Notes: a model not told the origin generated them from the letters alone. Shown: positions 36,526-44,357, numbered from the stretch's first letter. The stretch is DNA of 52,134 nt from Lactobacillales bacterium (GCA_031288715.1 JAITQW010000005.1:1-52134); one strand, 5' to 3'. Numbers and translations: made by a program.

Positions 36526-36735
36526 ATGTTTGACGTTATTGGTTTACTTGGAGTTAATGAAGGAATTGCAACTACGGTTGTTAACATAGTAATGGGTGCA
36601 AGTACAACGATAGCTGTTGTAGCAGGAATTTTAGCAGTACTTACCGGTGGATTGACAGCTATTCTTGATATAGGGGTCACTGTTTTTATTCAAACAGTAA
36701 AAAAACTGGGACGTAAAAAGGCGATTCCTTATTAA
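36526..36735 (+). CDS. Circular bacteriocin precursor, circularin A/uberolysin family
   Basis: A 69-residue precursor. It aligns without gaps over the first 22 residues with my recollection of pre-circularin A (M-F-x-V-x-G-x-L-G-V, then A-T-T-(I/V)-V-N-(V/I)) and ends like it (A-I-x-Y). By analogy the leader is only MFD and the core is 66 residues from Val4 to Tyr69, joined head to tail. The core is hydrophobic with helical segments (TTVVNIVMGASTTIAVVAGI) and a basic patch VKKLGRKK before the C-terminal AIPY. Such peptides form pores in Gram-positive membranes. AAGGAAG is six bases before this ATG; the ATG at 36520 is too close to it. The following genes encode the membrane and ATPase parts. 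Confidence 0.87.
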   Translation: MFDVIGLLGVNEGIATTVVNIVMGASTTIAVVAGILAVLTGGLTAILDIGVTVFIQTVKKLGRKKAIPY

Positions 36736-36764
36736 TTGAAGTTTCCCATTAAGCCTCGCGCTTA

Positions 36765-36950
36765 GAGCCTGTTCTTCTAGGTTATCAAATGAAAGAAATT
36801 TTGAAAACAAAATTTTTTACAAAGTGCGAAAAATTGCCGAAAATTTCGCTATTAGGCAGTTCGTTAACAATGTTTTTTGTGAATGATTTTTAATCATGAA
36901 CAATGTTTTTTGTGAGCAATTTTTAATCGTGAAGCAGGTTCTTAACGCGT
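36765..36950. repeat. Dispersed intergenic repeat inside the circular bacteriocin operon
   Basis: Starts with AGAGCCTGTTCTTCTAGG and ends with GCAGGTTCTTAACGCG, and contains TTTCGCTATTAGGCAGTTCG. Two direct repeats of about 33 bp (from 36867 and 36899) are the reverse complement of the TGTTTC-GATTAAAAAT-CACA module of 12691 and 22428. It separates the precursor gene from the next gene and could form a processing or termination structure. Confidence 0.6.
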
Positions 36951-37022
36951 TGGAATAAAAAAATTAGTTAAATTATAAAGTTTATTTTTCATTTTATAAT
37001 TTTATTAAGGAAGAGCATTCAC

Positions 37023-39140
37023 ATGAATCATCTGTTGTATCTATACATAATAGAAAGAGAAAGAAAGAAATTGAATGTTACTTTTTCTTTTCTTCGTTTG
37101 AAAGAGCGGACAATTTTTCTCTTTATTTTAAAAATTATTCCTATTATTTATCTTATTTTCTTCTATCGAATACTATTAGTGCTAGTTCCAGCTCAAAAAT
37201 TGTTCACTTCAATATTTGCTCTCGTTCTTTGTGCAAATCTTTTTCAATTAACTAATGACATCAAGCGAATTGAGTTGGAAAAGGGTAATTATCGATTTTT
37301 GCCTATCAAGGAAAAAGATCTTTATCGTAAGTTAGGTGTTATAAATTATCTTTCTCAGATTTTTTTTTCGTTTCCTTATTTTTTAGTGGGATTTCTATTG
37401 CAATATTTTGCTGGACAATCTGTGCTACTTCTTCTACAAGCAGTAGGTTGGATTTTCCTTTCTATCACTTGTTATTACTTTTTTAGATTGGCTTTTAAAC
37501 GATCATTGCTTGGAAGTTTTATCAGTAATTTTTTATGGAAAACGGCATTTTTATTTCTTGGTTTTGAGGGAACAAGCTTTTTATTGAAATTAATCATGAT
37601 TTCTCGAACCACTTATTTTGCACAAAAAAATTTTAATTTACATTTTATCTTATCTCTACAAGAAAATATTGGTAAATATTTTAATAAGATAAGTATTGGC
37701 GAAAAAGTTGAAAAAAATATTCATATCTTACTAAGCTACCAATTATTTATTTTGGTGTTTTTGCTGTGCTTGACATTTATGTGTTTTTTAATTTTTATAT
37801 CCGGCAATAAGTTGAAGGAAAGTCAGTTTAAAGGGTATTTTCCCAAACAACTTCTTTCTAATACAAAGGTGAATTTTCAATTTCTTAATCAAAAAAATTT
37901 CGAAGAAGAAAATGAGCAGTTGGAGATGAATGGATTAAATCTGCTGTTTTCGCCAGAATTATTTTTGGCTATCGGCGTTATTTTTGCTGTTCGCAACAGT
38001 ATTTATAATTCATTAATTTGGCTAACTGTGTTGTTTTTTTGGCTTTTTGTGATCCATAAAGGAGTTATTTCAACAGTTAAAGGGGCTTTTAAAAATACTT
38101 TTCAATATGAATATGATTTACCCAAGAGAGCATTTTTTATCCTTTATGATGTTGATGTAGTTGAATTTTGCTTTTCAAAAATTAATTTATTTGCAAAAGT
38201 GACCTTATTTTATGCACTAGTTAATGATTTAATTTTCATAACAATCTCTTTCTTCATTCATGGAAGTGCCAGTTTATGGATAATTCCACTTTTTGTTATT
38301 TTTCTGGGATTTCACAAACATCTATGTGCTTTGGCATTGTACAATGAAACTGAGACATTTAAAATCTTAATTCGTAAGCGAGTGTTCGCAGGTTTAGAAA
38401 GAATTCGAGAAATTCCTGGTATTGAAATTTTTCAAGCTACCAATAACATTTTCAGTAAATTGTTCGTTCAGTTGGGAATCTATATTCTTTTATTCTTTTC
38501 ATTTATTCCTTTGCTGACTCAAAAAATGTGGAGTGTTGTTTTGTTTGCGGAAATATTTTTATTATTAGCATCTATAAAAATTGTTAAAATTAAAAATAGA
38601 GGAGATCGCAAAGCACGAGTGAGTGATGGAATCATTTGGAAAAGAGTGAGAGATTCCGCTCTTATTAGTCTTTTAATTTTCGTTTTTGCATTAATTCTGG
38701 GAGTATTTTTAGGGAATTATATTCCATTTAAGCTAAAAATCAACCATTTTCAAATTGCTTCGCTTTTCCTTCATAATTTTGTCCAAGGAATTCGAATGAT
38801 TCTTCTAGGAAATTTAACTTTTGGGGTAACGAACTCTTTGCTGTTAGGAATGACCGGTACCGCTATTGGGGCAAGCACACGCTCTATTTATTTGAACTAC
38901 GGATTTCAACCAATTTTAACTGCTGTTTTTCCGCACGCGTTTTTTGAGATTGTAGGAATGATATGCATGAATATATTGGGATATTTTTCTATTTTTTATC
39001 TATACTTTCTTAAGAAATCCGATCATAAGGAAAAATTTAATGCAAAAGGAATGTTAATAATTGGTAGTATTTTGTTTATTGCAGGAACTACGTTGTTGCT
39101 TATTGCAGCAATTATCGAAGTTAAGTTAAGTCACACATGA
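37023..39140 (+). CDS. Circular bacteriocin maturation/export membrane protein, CirB-like fused to SpoIIM/DUF95 domain
   Basis: A 705-residue, very hydrophobic protein. The first 530 residues contain about ten TM helices in the pattern of ABC-2-like permease or CirB-type proteins, with soluble loops near 75-105, 195-240, 265-315 and 440-470. From about 535 the sequence becomes a SpoIIM/DUF95 domain: ALISLLIFVFALILGVFLGN, SLFLHNFVQGIRMILLGNLT, GMTGTAIGASTRS, FPHAFFEIVGM. It ends with two more helices (residues about 670-700). In circularin, carnocyclin and AS-48 type loci the large membrane protein and the DUF95 protein are separate genes needed for maturation or secretion. Their joining here is inferred. 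The gene lies after the precursor and before the ATPase. Confidence 0.72.
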   Translation: MNHLLYLYIIERERKKLNVTFSFLRLKERTIFLFILKIIPIIYLIFFYRILLVLVPAQKLFTSIFALVLCANLFQLTNDIKRIELEKGNYRFLPIKEKDLYRKLGVINYLSQIFFSFPYFLVGFLLQYFAGQSVLLLLQAVGWIFLSITCYYFFRLAFKRSLLGSFISNFLWKTAFLFLGFEGTSFLLKLIMISRTTYFAQKNFNLHFILSLQENIGKYFNKISIGEKVEKNIHILLSYQLFILVFLLCLTFMCFLIFISGNKLKESQFKGYFPKQLLSNTKVNFQFLNQKNFEEENEQLEMNGLNLLFSPELFLAIGVIFAVRNSIYNSLIWLTVLFFWLFVIHKGVISTVKGAFKNTFQYEYDLPKRAFFILYDVDVVEFCFSKINLFAKVTLFYALVNDLIFITISFFIHGSASLWIIPLFVIFLGFHKHLCALALYNETETFKILIRKRVFAGLERIREIPGIEIFQATNNIFSKLFVQLGIYILLFFSFIPLLTQKMWSVVLFAEIFLLLASIKIVKIKNRGDRKARVSDGIIWKRVRDSALISLLIFVFALILGVFLGNYIPFKLKINHFQIASLFLHNFVQGIRMILLGNLTFGVTNSLLLGMTGTAIGASTRSIYLNYGFQPILTAVFPHAFFEIVGMICMNILGYFSIFYLYFLKKSDHKEKFNAKGMLIIGSILFIAGTTLLLIAAIIEVKLSHT

Positions 39141-39236
39141 AAGTTTTTTGTAGTAATTTTTTGCACAAATCATAGATAAGTTTTAATAAGGGGCGACTTG
39201 TTTGTTGTAGATATTATATAGTGATAAAGAAATCTA

Positions 39237-39258
39237 AATAACTAATTTATTAGTTATT
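39237..39258 (+). other. Palindrome before the bacteriocin ATPase gene
   Basis: AATAACTAA and TTAGTTATT form a perfect 9-bp stem with a 4-base loop, followed by TTAAAATTT. It is AT-only, 27 bases before the ATPase start. It may modulate expression or mRNA stability within the operon; the 144-base gap has no open frame long enough for an immunity peptide. Confidence 0.35.
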
Positions 39259-39284
39259 TTAAAATTTAGATAGAAGGGCAAAAT

Positions 39285-39953
39285 ATGAAATTGCTAAAAA
39301 TAAATAAATTAGATTTTTCTTACGTTGCAGAGGAAACTTTGCTCTATATTCAGGATTTGTCTTTCCCTTCAAAAGCAATTGTAAAATTAGAGGGAAAGAA
39401 TGGAACTGGAAAAACGACCTTTTTGAATTTATTGAGTGATTGTTTAGAGATTTTTCCGAAAGAATGTAATTTTTTATTTGATAACAATGAATATAAAAAG
39501 TTTTCTACGTTACGTAAGCAAAGAGTGTTTGCAAACGACAAGCCATATTTTTTCGAAAATTTGACACTAAAAGAACAAATCTCATTTTTTATTTATATAC
39601 TAAATCTAAAAACTTGTTTTATTCAGCGTGCTAAAGAATATTGCGAACGCTTAGAATTGCTGAAATATTCAAATAGAAAAATCAAAGATTTATCGCTGGG
39701 GACGAAGCAAAAACTTTCTTTGGCATGTTTGTTAGCCATGGAAGTGCCATTTTACTTTTTAGATGAACCACTAAATTCTTTGGATTATCAGAGTAAAAAA
39801 ATCATAAAAGATATTATTGTTCAAAAATTTCATCATCAACCTGCTTGCTTGTTTATCATTGTTTCTCATGAAGAAGATGAACGCGCATTGTACACTCATA
39901 GTTTGAGCACAAGTGACTGGAAGTTAAAGATGCTTTCTAATAGCTTTCTTTAA
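39285..39953 (+). CDS. ABC ATPase of the circular bacteriocin locus (CirD-like)
   Basis: A 222-residue nucleotide-binding subunit. Walker A is LEGKNGTGKTT near residue 36, the signature is the degenerate LSLGTKQKLSLA near 137, Walker B is FYFLDEPLNSLD near 158 and the H-loop VSHEE near 194. It follows the 705-residue membrane protein and should form the transporter that exports the circular peptide or protects the producer. AGAAGGGC lies before the ATG. The divergent signature motif separates it from the two MacB/LolD-type ATPases in the window. Confidence 0.8.
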   Translation: MKLLKINKLDFSYVAEETLLYIQDLSFPSKAIVKLEGKNGTGKTTFLNLLSDCLEIFPKECNFLFDNNEYKKFSTLRKQRVFANDKPYFFENLTLKEQISFFIYILNLKTCFIQRAKEYCERLELLKYSNRKIKDLSLGTKQKLSLACLLAMEVPFYFLDEPLNSLDYQSKKIIKDIIVQKFHHQPACLFIIVSHEEDERALYTHSLSTSDWKLKMLSNSFL

Positions 39954-40062
39954 AAGCATAATTTTCCAAATTGATAAAATTGCAGCTTAACGAACAAAAA
40001 TGTATATTTTTTCGGATAAATATTGGAATCATTACTAATCTTTTAGATTTTAATTTAACCTT

Positions 40063-40090
40063 TGCAAGTTGTAATGTAAATCCGTTCACT
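40063..40090. mobile_element. Decayed IS30-type terminal repeat
   Basis: GCAAGTTGTAATGTAAATCC followed by GTTCACT matches the left terminal repeat at 145-170 and 52058-52083 with about five differences, in the same orientation. No transposase follows: the tRNA gene begins 108 bases later. It is a scar of an old insertion just after the bacteriocin ATPase gene. Confidence 0.5.
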
Positions 40091-40197
40091 TTGGGAATCG
40101 ATTGACAAAGTGGAGCACTAAATTTTGGAATGAAGCAACCAATTGATTGAAATCGGTATGATCATTCGCTATACTAATGGCTGTGACATATGATTTT

Positions 40198-40500
40198 GGT
40201 TCGGTAGCTCAGCTGGATAGAGCAATCGCCTTTAGGCAAAATAGGAGCCTTTATAGGTAAAAGGAATCTATAAAGTGGATAGCACTGTATCGGTGAAACC
40301 TGTAAAATGGCAATACCGAGGAAACCATTTGTAGCTTGGCGAAGAAGTTATTTGGTAGTTGAGCGAGGGATCCGTAGAGACTATACGTGCTACGTCTGAG
40401 ATGACGAAGATATAGTCCAGACCACAAAACGATAATCGGCAGTGAAAACTGTAGTGGTAAGCTAAGCGATCGGTCGGGGGTTCAAATCCCTCCCGAATCA
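40198..40500 (+). tRNA. tRNA-Arg (TCT), interrupted by a group I intron
   Basis: The 5' exon (40198-40232) and 3' exon (40462-40500) join to a 74-nt tRNA. The acceptor GGTTCGG pairs with CCGAATC, and the D-arm is GCTC-GAGC. The anticodon stem ATCGC/GCGAT has loop CTTCTAA (anticodon TCT), and the T-arm is GGGGG-TTCAAAT-CCCTC. The discriminator is A and CCA is not encoded. The boundary T40232/T40233 and G40461/C40462 is the one that gives a seven-base loop, a U at the 5' splice site and a terminal G in the intron. The intron lies between the first and second anticodon bases. A terminator follows at 40545. Confidence 0.9.
40233..40461 (+). ncRNA. Group I intron (229 nt) in tRNA-Arg(UCU)
   Basis: The self-splicing core can be read. 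P2 is TTTATAG/CTATAAA. P3 is TAGCAC/GTGCTA (6 bp, perfect). P4 is CGGT/ACCG, enclosing a short P5 and followed by P6 (CCA/TGG). P7 is ACTATA/TATAGT within GTAGAGACTATACG and AAGATATAGTCC. P8 is CGTC/GACG, and P9 is CAGT-GAAA-ACTG with a GNRA tetraloop. The intron ends in G. The P4-P7 sequence resembles the small tRNA introns of the IC3 subgroup (Azoarcus tRNA-Ile, cyanobacterial tRNA-Leu). I could not settle P1: GCC/GGC pairings exist around the 5' splice site, but a clean G-U pair is not obvious. No homing endonuclease is encoded. Confidence 0.88.
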
Positions 40501-40544
40501 TAATATATAGCTGATTTTGAATAAATCGACTATAAAAATTGAGA

Positions 40545-40574
40545 ACGTCTTAAGGTCTTCTGAGGCGTTTTTTG
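40545..40574 (+). terminator. Terminator after the split tRNA gene
   Basis: CGTCTTA pairs with TGAGGCG, including two G-T pairs, and is followed by six T. It lies 45 bases after the tRNA 3' end. The remaining bases to 40748 hold the leader of the next gene and no other feature. Confidence 0.65.
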
Positions 40575-40748
40575 TTTTATTTAGAATTTTTTGATTTTAA
40601 GTAAAAACAAAAAACTCTTTAAGTTTATTAAACTTATTGTTACTTTACTGAATGAATTAGATTATACTGGAATTTGTAAATAAATTATAAACTTTACTTT
40701 AGAGTGTTAGCATTAACAAACTCTTAAAATAATAGGAAGGAAGTCTTT

Positions 40749-43019
40749 ATGTTACAGTTAGTTAAAATTCATAAGAATTATGTCATGGGGGGTTATAAAC
40801 AAGTTGCTCTTGAAGATGTAAGTATTAATTTTCGGAAAAATGAATTTGTTGCCGTAACAGGTGTTTCTGGTTCTGGAAAAACGACATTGCTAAATATCAT
40901 TGGTGGACTGGATTCCTATGATGCCGGCGATTTGTTAATTAATGGAAAATCAACGAAGAGTTTTCTAGATCGGGATTGGGATCGTTATCGTAATCATTCG
41001 GTTGGATTTATTTTTCAAAATTATCAACTAATTCCTAATTTAACAGTCTTAGAGAATGTAGAATTGGGGATGGCGCTTTCTGGTGCAAACTCAGGAGAAA
41101 AGAAAAAGAGAGCTTTACAAGTTCTTGAAAAAGTTGGATTGAAAGAACATGTTAAAAAGAAACCAACTCAGCTTTCTGGCGGACAAATGCAAAGAGTTGC
41201 GATTGCTAGAGCGTTAGCGAATGATCCGGAAATTATTTTGGCCGATGAACCAACGGGTGCACTAGATACAAAAACTAGTGTCCAGATTATGGATCTGATT
41301 CGTAAAATTGCTAAAGAGAAACTAGTTATTATGGTTACTCACAATCAGAAATTAGCTGAAGAATATGCGAATCGAGTGATTCATTTTCAGGATGGAAAAT
41401 TAATTAGTGATTCGAATCCTTTTCTGGAGGAAGATAACTATAAAGAATCTGGATATTCTTTGAAAAAAACGACAATGAATTTTTTGACTGCGCTTAAACT
41501 TTCTGCTCGAAACATGGCAACCAAGAAATTTAGACTAACATTGACTGTTCTTGCTTCTAGTATTGGAATTATTGGTGTGGCCATAGTTTTGAGTCTTTCT
41601 AATGGATTTAATGAATTTTCGCAGAAAGAACAAAAAAAGTACATGGAAAATTATCCTGTTAAGATTCATTATAAAACGGTTGACAAAGATGCTACTGAAA
41701 AACTAAATAATAAAAAAATACCTTCTTATTTTTCAATGGAAAAGGAAGTAATTCCCAAAAAAAACCAAGAAAGAGAAGATGGTTCTATTACTTTTGATTC
41801 AAATTATGTTAATAAAATGGATAAAAATCTATATTTATTTATAGGTTCTTCGTACCAAACGGGGATGAATTTGATAAGAAAAACTGCGCAAGGTGTGGGA
41901 GTAGTGTTTGATACATCAGGTTTGGGAAACCAGTCTTTTCAAAAATATTTTTTAAACAAGGAAGGTAAATCGCTTTTGGAGAAAGATTATTCTCTTTTGG
42001 CTGGTAAGTACCCGAGTTCAGCGGATGATTTGATTTTAATCGTTAGTCAGGCGAATGAGTTAGACACTTCGATTTTAGAAAGTTTAGGTTTTGGGACAGA
42101 TAAAAACATTTCTTTTCATGATTTGCTGTCAACGAATATAAAGTTGGTACCTAATGATCTTTATTATCAAGCAACAGGAAGTGGCAAATTTGCGTTGAAA
42201 AAGGTAGATGAGGCGATGTTCAGTAAACCAGGACTTAGAAAGCTTAGAATTTCTTGTATTTTACGTCTGAAAAGAGGACGTACTTCTAAATTTGAAGATG
42301 GTTTGGTGGCAAATAATGAATTGACTAAAGTAGTGCATGAAATGAATAAAAATTCAGCGATTGTAAAAGCTCAAAAATCTTCTAAAGAAGATGTTATTAA
42401 TGGTCAAGCTGTTCAAAGTGAAAAAGTAAATTCTTTGGTTGGTATTGAAGGTTTTGAAGAGATTTGTATTATTCCTAAAAATGGTAATTCTCGCAATAAA
42501 ATTATTTCTTATTTGGAGGCATGGAATAAAGGTAAAAAATCAAAAGATCAAGTAAAAATTGACGATAATGCTGATGAATACAAGGAAGATATGATAAAGG
42601 TGTTGAATGGAGTTACCATGATTTTGGTAGCAATTGCTTCAATTTCATTGGTTGTATCAACGATTATGATTGGAATTATTACGTATGTTTCTGTTTTGGA
42701 GAGAATTCGCGAGATCGGAATTTTGCGAGCGCTTGGAGCACGTAAAAAAGATATTACTAGAGTGTTCAATGCGGAAACATTTATAATTGGTGCTTCGGCA
42801 GGGATATTTGGAGTTTTGATTGCGTATCTGTTTTCATTTCCGATTAATGCTATTGCAATACGCCTTTCTGAAATAGATGATCTTAGAATTGCGCATTTGA
42901 AGCCATTGCATGCAATTTTTCTAATTGCACTTTCGATTAGCTTGACATTTCTTGGTGGATTCATTCCTGCTAAATTAGCAGCAAGGAAGAATCCAGTAGA
43001 AGCATTGCGAAGTGAGTAG
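40749..43019 (+). CDS. MacB-like ABC exporter, ATPase fused to FtsX-type permease
   Basis: A 756-residue protein. The N-terminal ATPase (residues 1-225) has Walker A TGVSGSGKTTLLN near 38, signature LSGGQMQRVAIARAL, Walker B ILADEPTGALDT and H-loop MVTHNQ. A TM helix follows at about 262-285 (VLASSIGIIGVAIVLSLSNG), then a large extracellular domain (about 290-615). The FtsX/MacB core comprises helices at about 620-650, 675-705 and 720-745, with ERIREIGILRALGARKKDIT as the conserved coupling segment. Such exporters handle antimicrobial peptides, lipoproteins or signals; here a role in bacteriocin resistance is plausible but unproven. GGAAG lies before the ATG. hemW follows after 31 bases. Confidence 0.88.
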   Translation: MLQLVKIHKNYVMGGYKQVALEDVSINFRKNEFVAVTGVSGSGKTTLLNIIGGLDSYDAGDLLINGKSTKSFLDRDWDRYRNHSVGFIFQNYQLIPNLTVLENVELGMALSGANSGEKKKRALQVLEKVGLKEHVKKKPTQLSGGQMQRVAIARALANDPEIILADEPTGALDTKTSVQIMDLIRKIAKEKLVIMVTHNQKLAEEYANRVIHFQDGKLISDSNPFLEEDNYKESGYSLKKTTMNFLTALKLSARNMATKKFRLTLTVLASSIGIIGVAIVLSLSNGFNEFSQKEQKKYMENYPVKIHYKTVDKDATEKLNNKKIPSYFSMEKEVIPKKNQEREDGSITFDSNYVNKMDKNLYLFIGSSYQTGMNLIRKTAQGVGVVFDTSGLGNQSFQKYFLNKEGKSLLEKDYSLLAGKYPSSADDLILIVSQANELDTSILESLGFGTDKNISFHDLLSTNIKLVPNDLYYQATGSGKFALKKVDEAMFSKPGLRKLRISCILRLKRGRTSKFEDGLVANNELTKVVHEMNKNSAIVKAQKSSKEDVINGQAVQSEKVNSLVGIEGFEEICIIPKNGNSRNKIISYLEAWNKGKKSKDQVKIDDNADEYKEDMIKVLNGVTMILVAIASISLVVSTIMIGIITYVSVLERIREIGILRALGARKKDITRVFNAETFIIGASAGIFGVLIAYLFSFPINAIAIRLSEIDDLRIAHLKPLHAIFLIALSISLTFLGGFIPAKLAARKNPVEALRSE

Positions 43020-43050
43020 AGCAATGTAATTATTTGAGGAATTAGGAAGT

Positions 43051-44211
43051 ATGGAAAAACAGGGTAAGATTAATAACACCAAGCAATCTGTATATATTCA
43101 TATTCCTTTTTGTGAGCATATTTGTGAATACTGTGATTTCAATAAGGTGTTTTTGGAAGGTCAACCTGTTGATGAATATATTGATCTTCTTTTGAGGGAG
43201 ATCGATTTGACAGTGAAAAAAATTCCGAATACTGGAATAAAGACGATTTATATTGGGGGAGGAACGCCGACTTCTTTGAATGTTAAGCAGATGGAGCATT
43301 TATTGAAAGGTGTTAATTCTCTTTTATCTCTTGCTGAAAGGTCAGAATTTACAATAGAAGTCAATCCTGGGGATTTGACTCAGGAAAAACTTTTGTTGAT
43401 GCAAGAATTTGGTGTAAATCGTTTGTCACTTGGAGTTCAAACGTTGAAAGATGATTTATTACGGAAAATTGGGAGGCACCATACTGTTCAAGATATTTTT
43501 CAAACGTTAGACATGCTGAAAAGAGAAGATTTTAAAAATGTTTCGATTGATTTGATTTACGCTTTACCTGATCAGACAAGGCAGGATTGGGAAAAAACTC
43601 TTGATCTAGCATTATCTTTTGATTTACCACACTATTCGTTGTATTCATTGATTTTGGAGAATCATACAATGTTTATGAATCGAGTACGATGTGGACAACT
43701 TATTTTACCGAGTGAGGATAGACAGGCAGATTTGTTTGAAGTTGCTTTGGAAAGAATGGAGCAGTATGATTTAGAACATTATGAAATTTCTAATTTTGCA
43801 AAGGATGGATTTCAGAGTCAGCACAATTTAGTGTATTGGAATAATGAGAATTATTTTGGATTTGGAGCGGGAGCTTCAGGATATGTTGGAGATGTTCGTT
43901 ATAAGAATCATGGTCCGATTCAGCATTATTTGAATAGTCTTAGAAATTTTGAATTGCCAGTTGTGACACGAAAAAGTTTGAGTATTAAAAATCAAATTGA
44001 AGAAGAGATGTTTTTAGGATTGAGGAAACTTCAAGGAGTCTCTAAGCGTATCTTTTTTGAAAAATTTGGTGTAAATTTTTCAGAAATTTATGGAGAAATT
44101 GCTGCAAATTTAGTGGAAAAAGAATTGCTTTTTGAGGATGATAAGAAAGTTTCATTAAGTGAAAAAGGGTTATTGCTTGGAAATTTTGTATTTGAAAAAT
44201 TTTTATTGTGA
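43051..44211 (+). CDS. hemW: Radical SAM protein HemW (heme chaperone)
   Basis: A 386-residue protein formerly annotated as oxygen-independent coproporphyrinogen oxidase. The radical SAM cluster motif is CEHICEYC near residue 22, inside YIHIPFCEHICEYCDFN. It is followed by TIYIGGGTPTSL, EVNPGDLTQEKL, RLSLGVQT and DLIYALPDQT. The enzyme class binds heme and delivers it to targets. The gene sits just before the hrcA operon, the order hemW-hrcA-grpE-dnaK-dnaJ known in Bacillus and Listeria. GGAAGT lies before the ATG. Confidence 0.93.
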   Translation: MEKQGKINNTKQSVYIHIPFCEHICEYCDFNKVFLEGQPVDEYIDLLLREIDLTVKKIPNTGIKTIYIGGGTPTSLNVKQMEHLLKGVNSLLSLAERSEFTIEVNPGDLTQEKLLLMQEFGVNRLSLGVQTLKDDLLRKIGRHHTVQDIFQTLDMLKREDFKNVSIDLIYALPDQTRQDWEKTLDLALSFDLPHYSLYSLILENHTMFMNRVRCGQLILPSEDRQADLFEVALERMEQYDLEHYEISNFAKDGFQSQHNLVYWNNENYFGFGAGASGYVGDVRYKNHGPIQHYLNSLRNFELPVVTRKSLSIKNQIEEEMFLGLRKLQGVSKRIFFEKFGVNFSEIYGEIAANLVEKELLFEDDKKVSLSEKGLLLGNFVFEKFLL

Positions 44212-44248
44212 GATTCTGATTAGAAAGTTATTTTAATAAGAGCTGTAA

Positions 44249-44275
44249 TTAGCACTCTATATAGCAGAGTGCTAA
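44249..44275 (+). promoter_or_regulatory. CIRCE operator 1 (perfect)
   Basis: TTAGCACTC, nine bases, GAGTGCTAA: an exact match to the HrcA-binding CIRCE consensus. It lies 19 bases upstream of the -35 box of the heat-shock operon promoter. Confidence 0.95.
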
Positions 44276-44293
44276 TTTGTTTTGATTTCCTAT

Positions 44294-44322
44294 TTGACAT
44301 TCTATTTTTAGCGGTGTATTAT
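44294..44322 (+). promoter_or_regulatory. Promoter of the hrcA operon
   Basis: TTGACA (44294-44299), 17-base spacer, TATTAT (44317-44322). It is placed between two CIRCE elements, so HrcA binding at either or both should block transcription in unstressed cells. Confidence 0.85.
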
Positions 44323-44330
44323 ACTTTATA

Positions 44331-44357
44331 TTAGCAGTCGTAATGTTAGAGTGCTAG
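44331..44357 (+). promoter_or_regulatory. CIRCE operator 2 (two mismatches)
   Basis: TTAGCAGTC, nine bases, GAGTGCTAG. One base differs in each arm from the consensus. It covers the expected transcription start region, the usual position of the operator, and may bind HrcA more weakly than the upstream copy. Confidence 0.85.

Noticed and set aside
40268-40501. Minus-strand 77-codon open frame beginning MIREGFEPPTDRL
   Set aside because: It is the antisense reading of the tRNA 3' exon and intron. Strings such as REGFEPPTDRL are a well-known artefact of translating tRNA genes backwards.
42548-43024. 158-codon minus-strand frame opposite the MacB-like gene
   Set aside because: It lies fully within a strong plus-strand gene, has no ribosome binding site and resembles no family.
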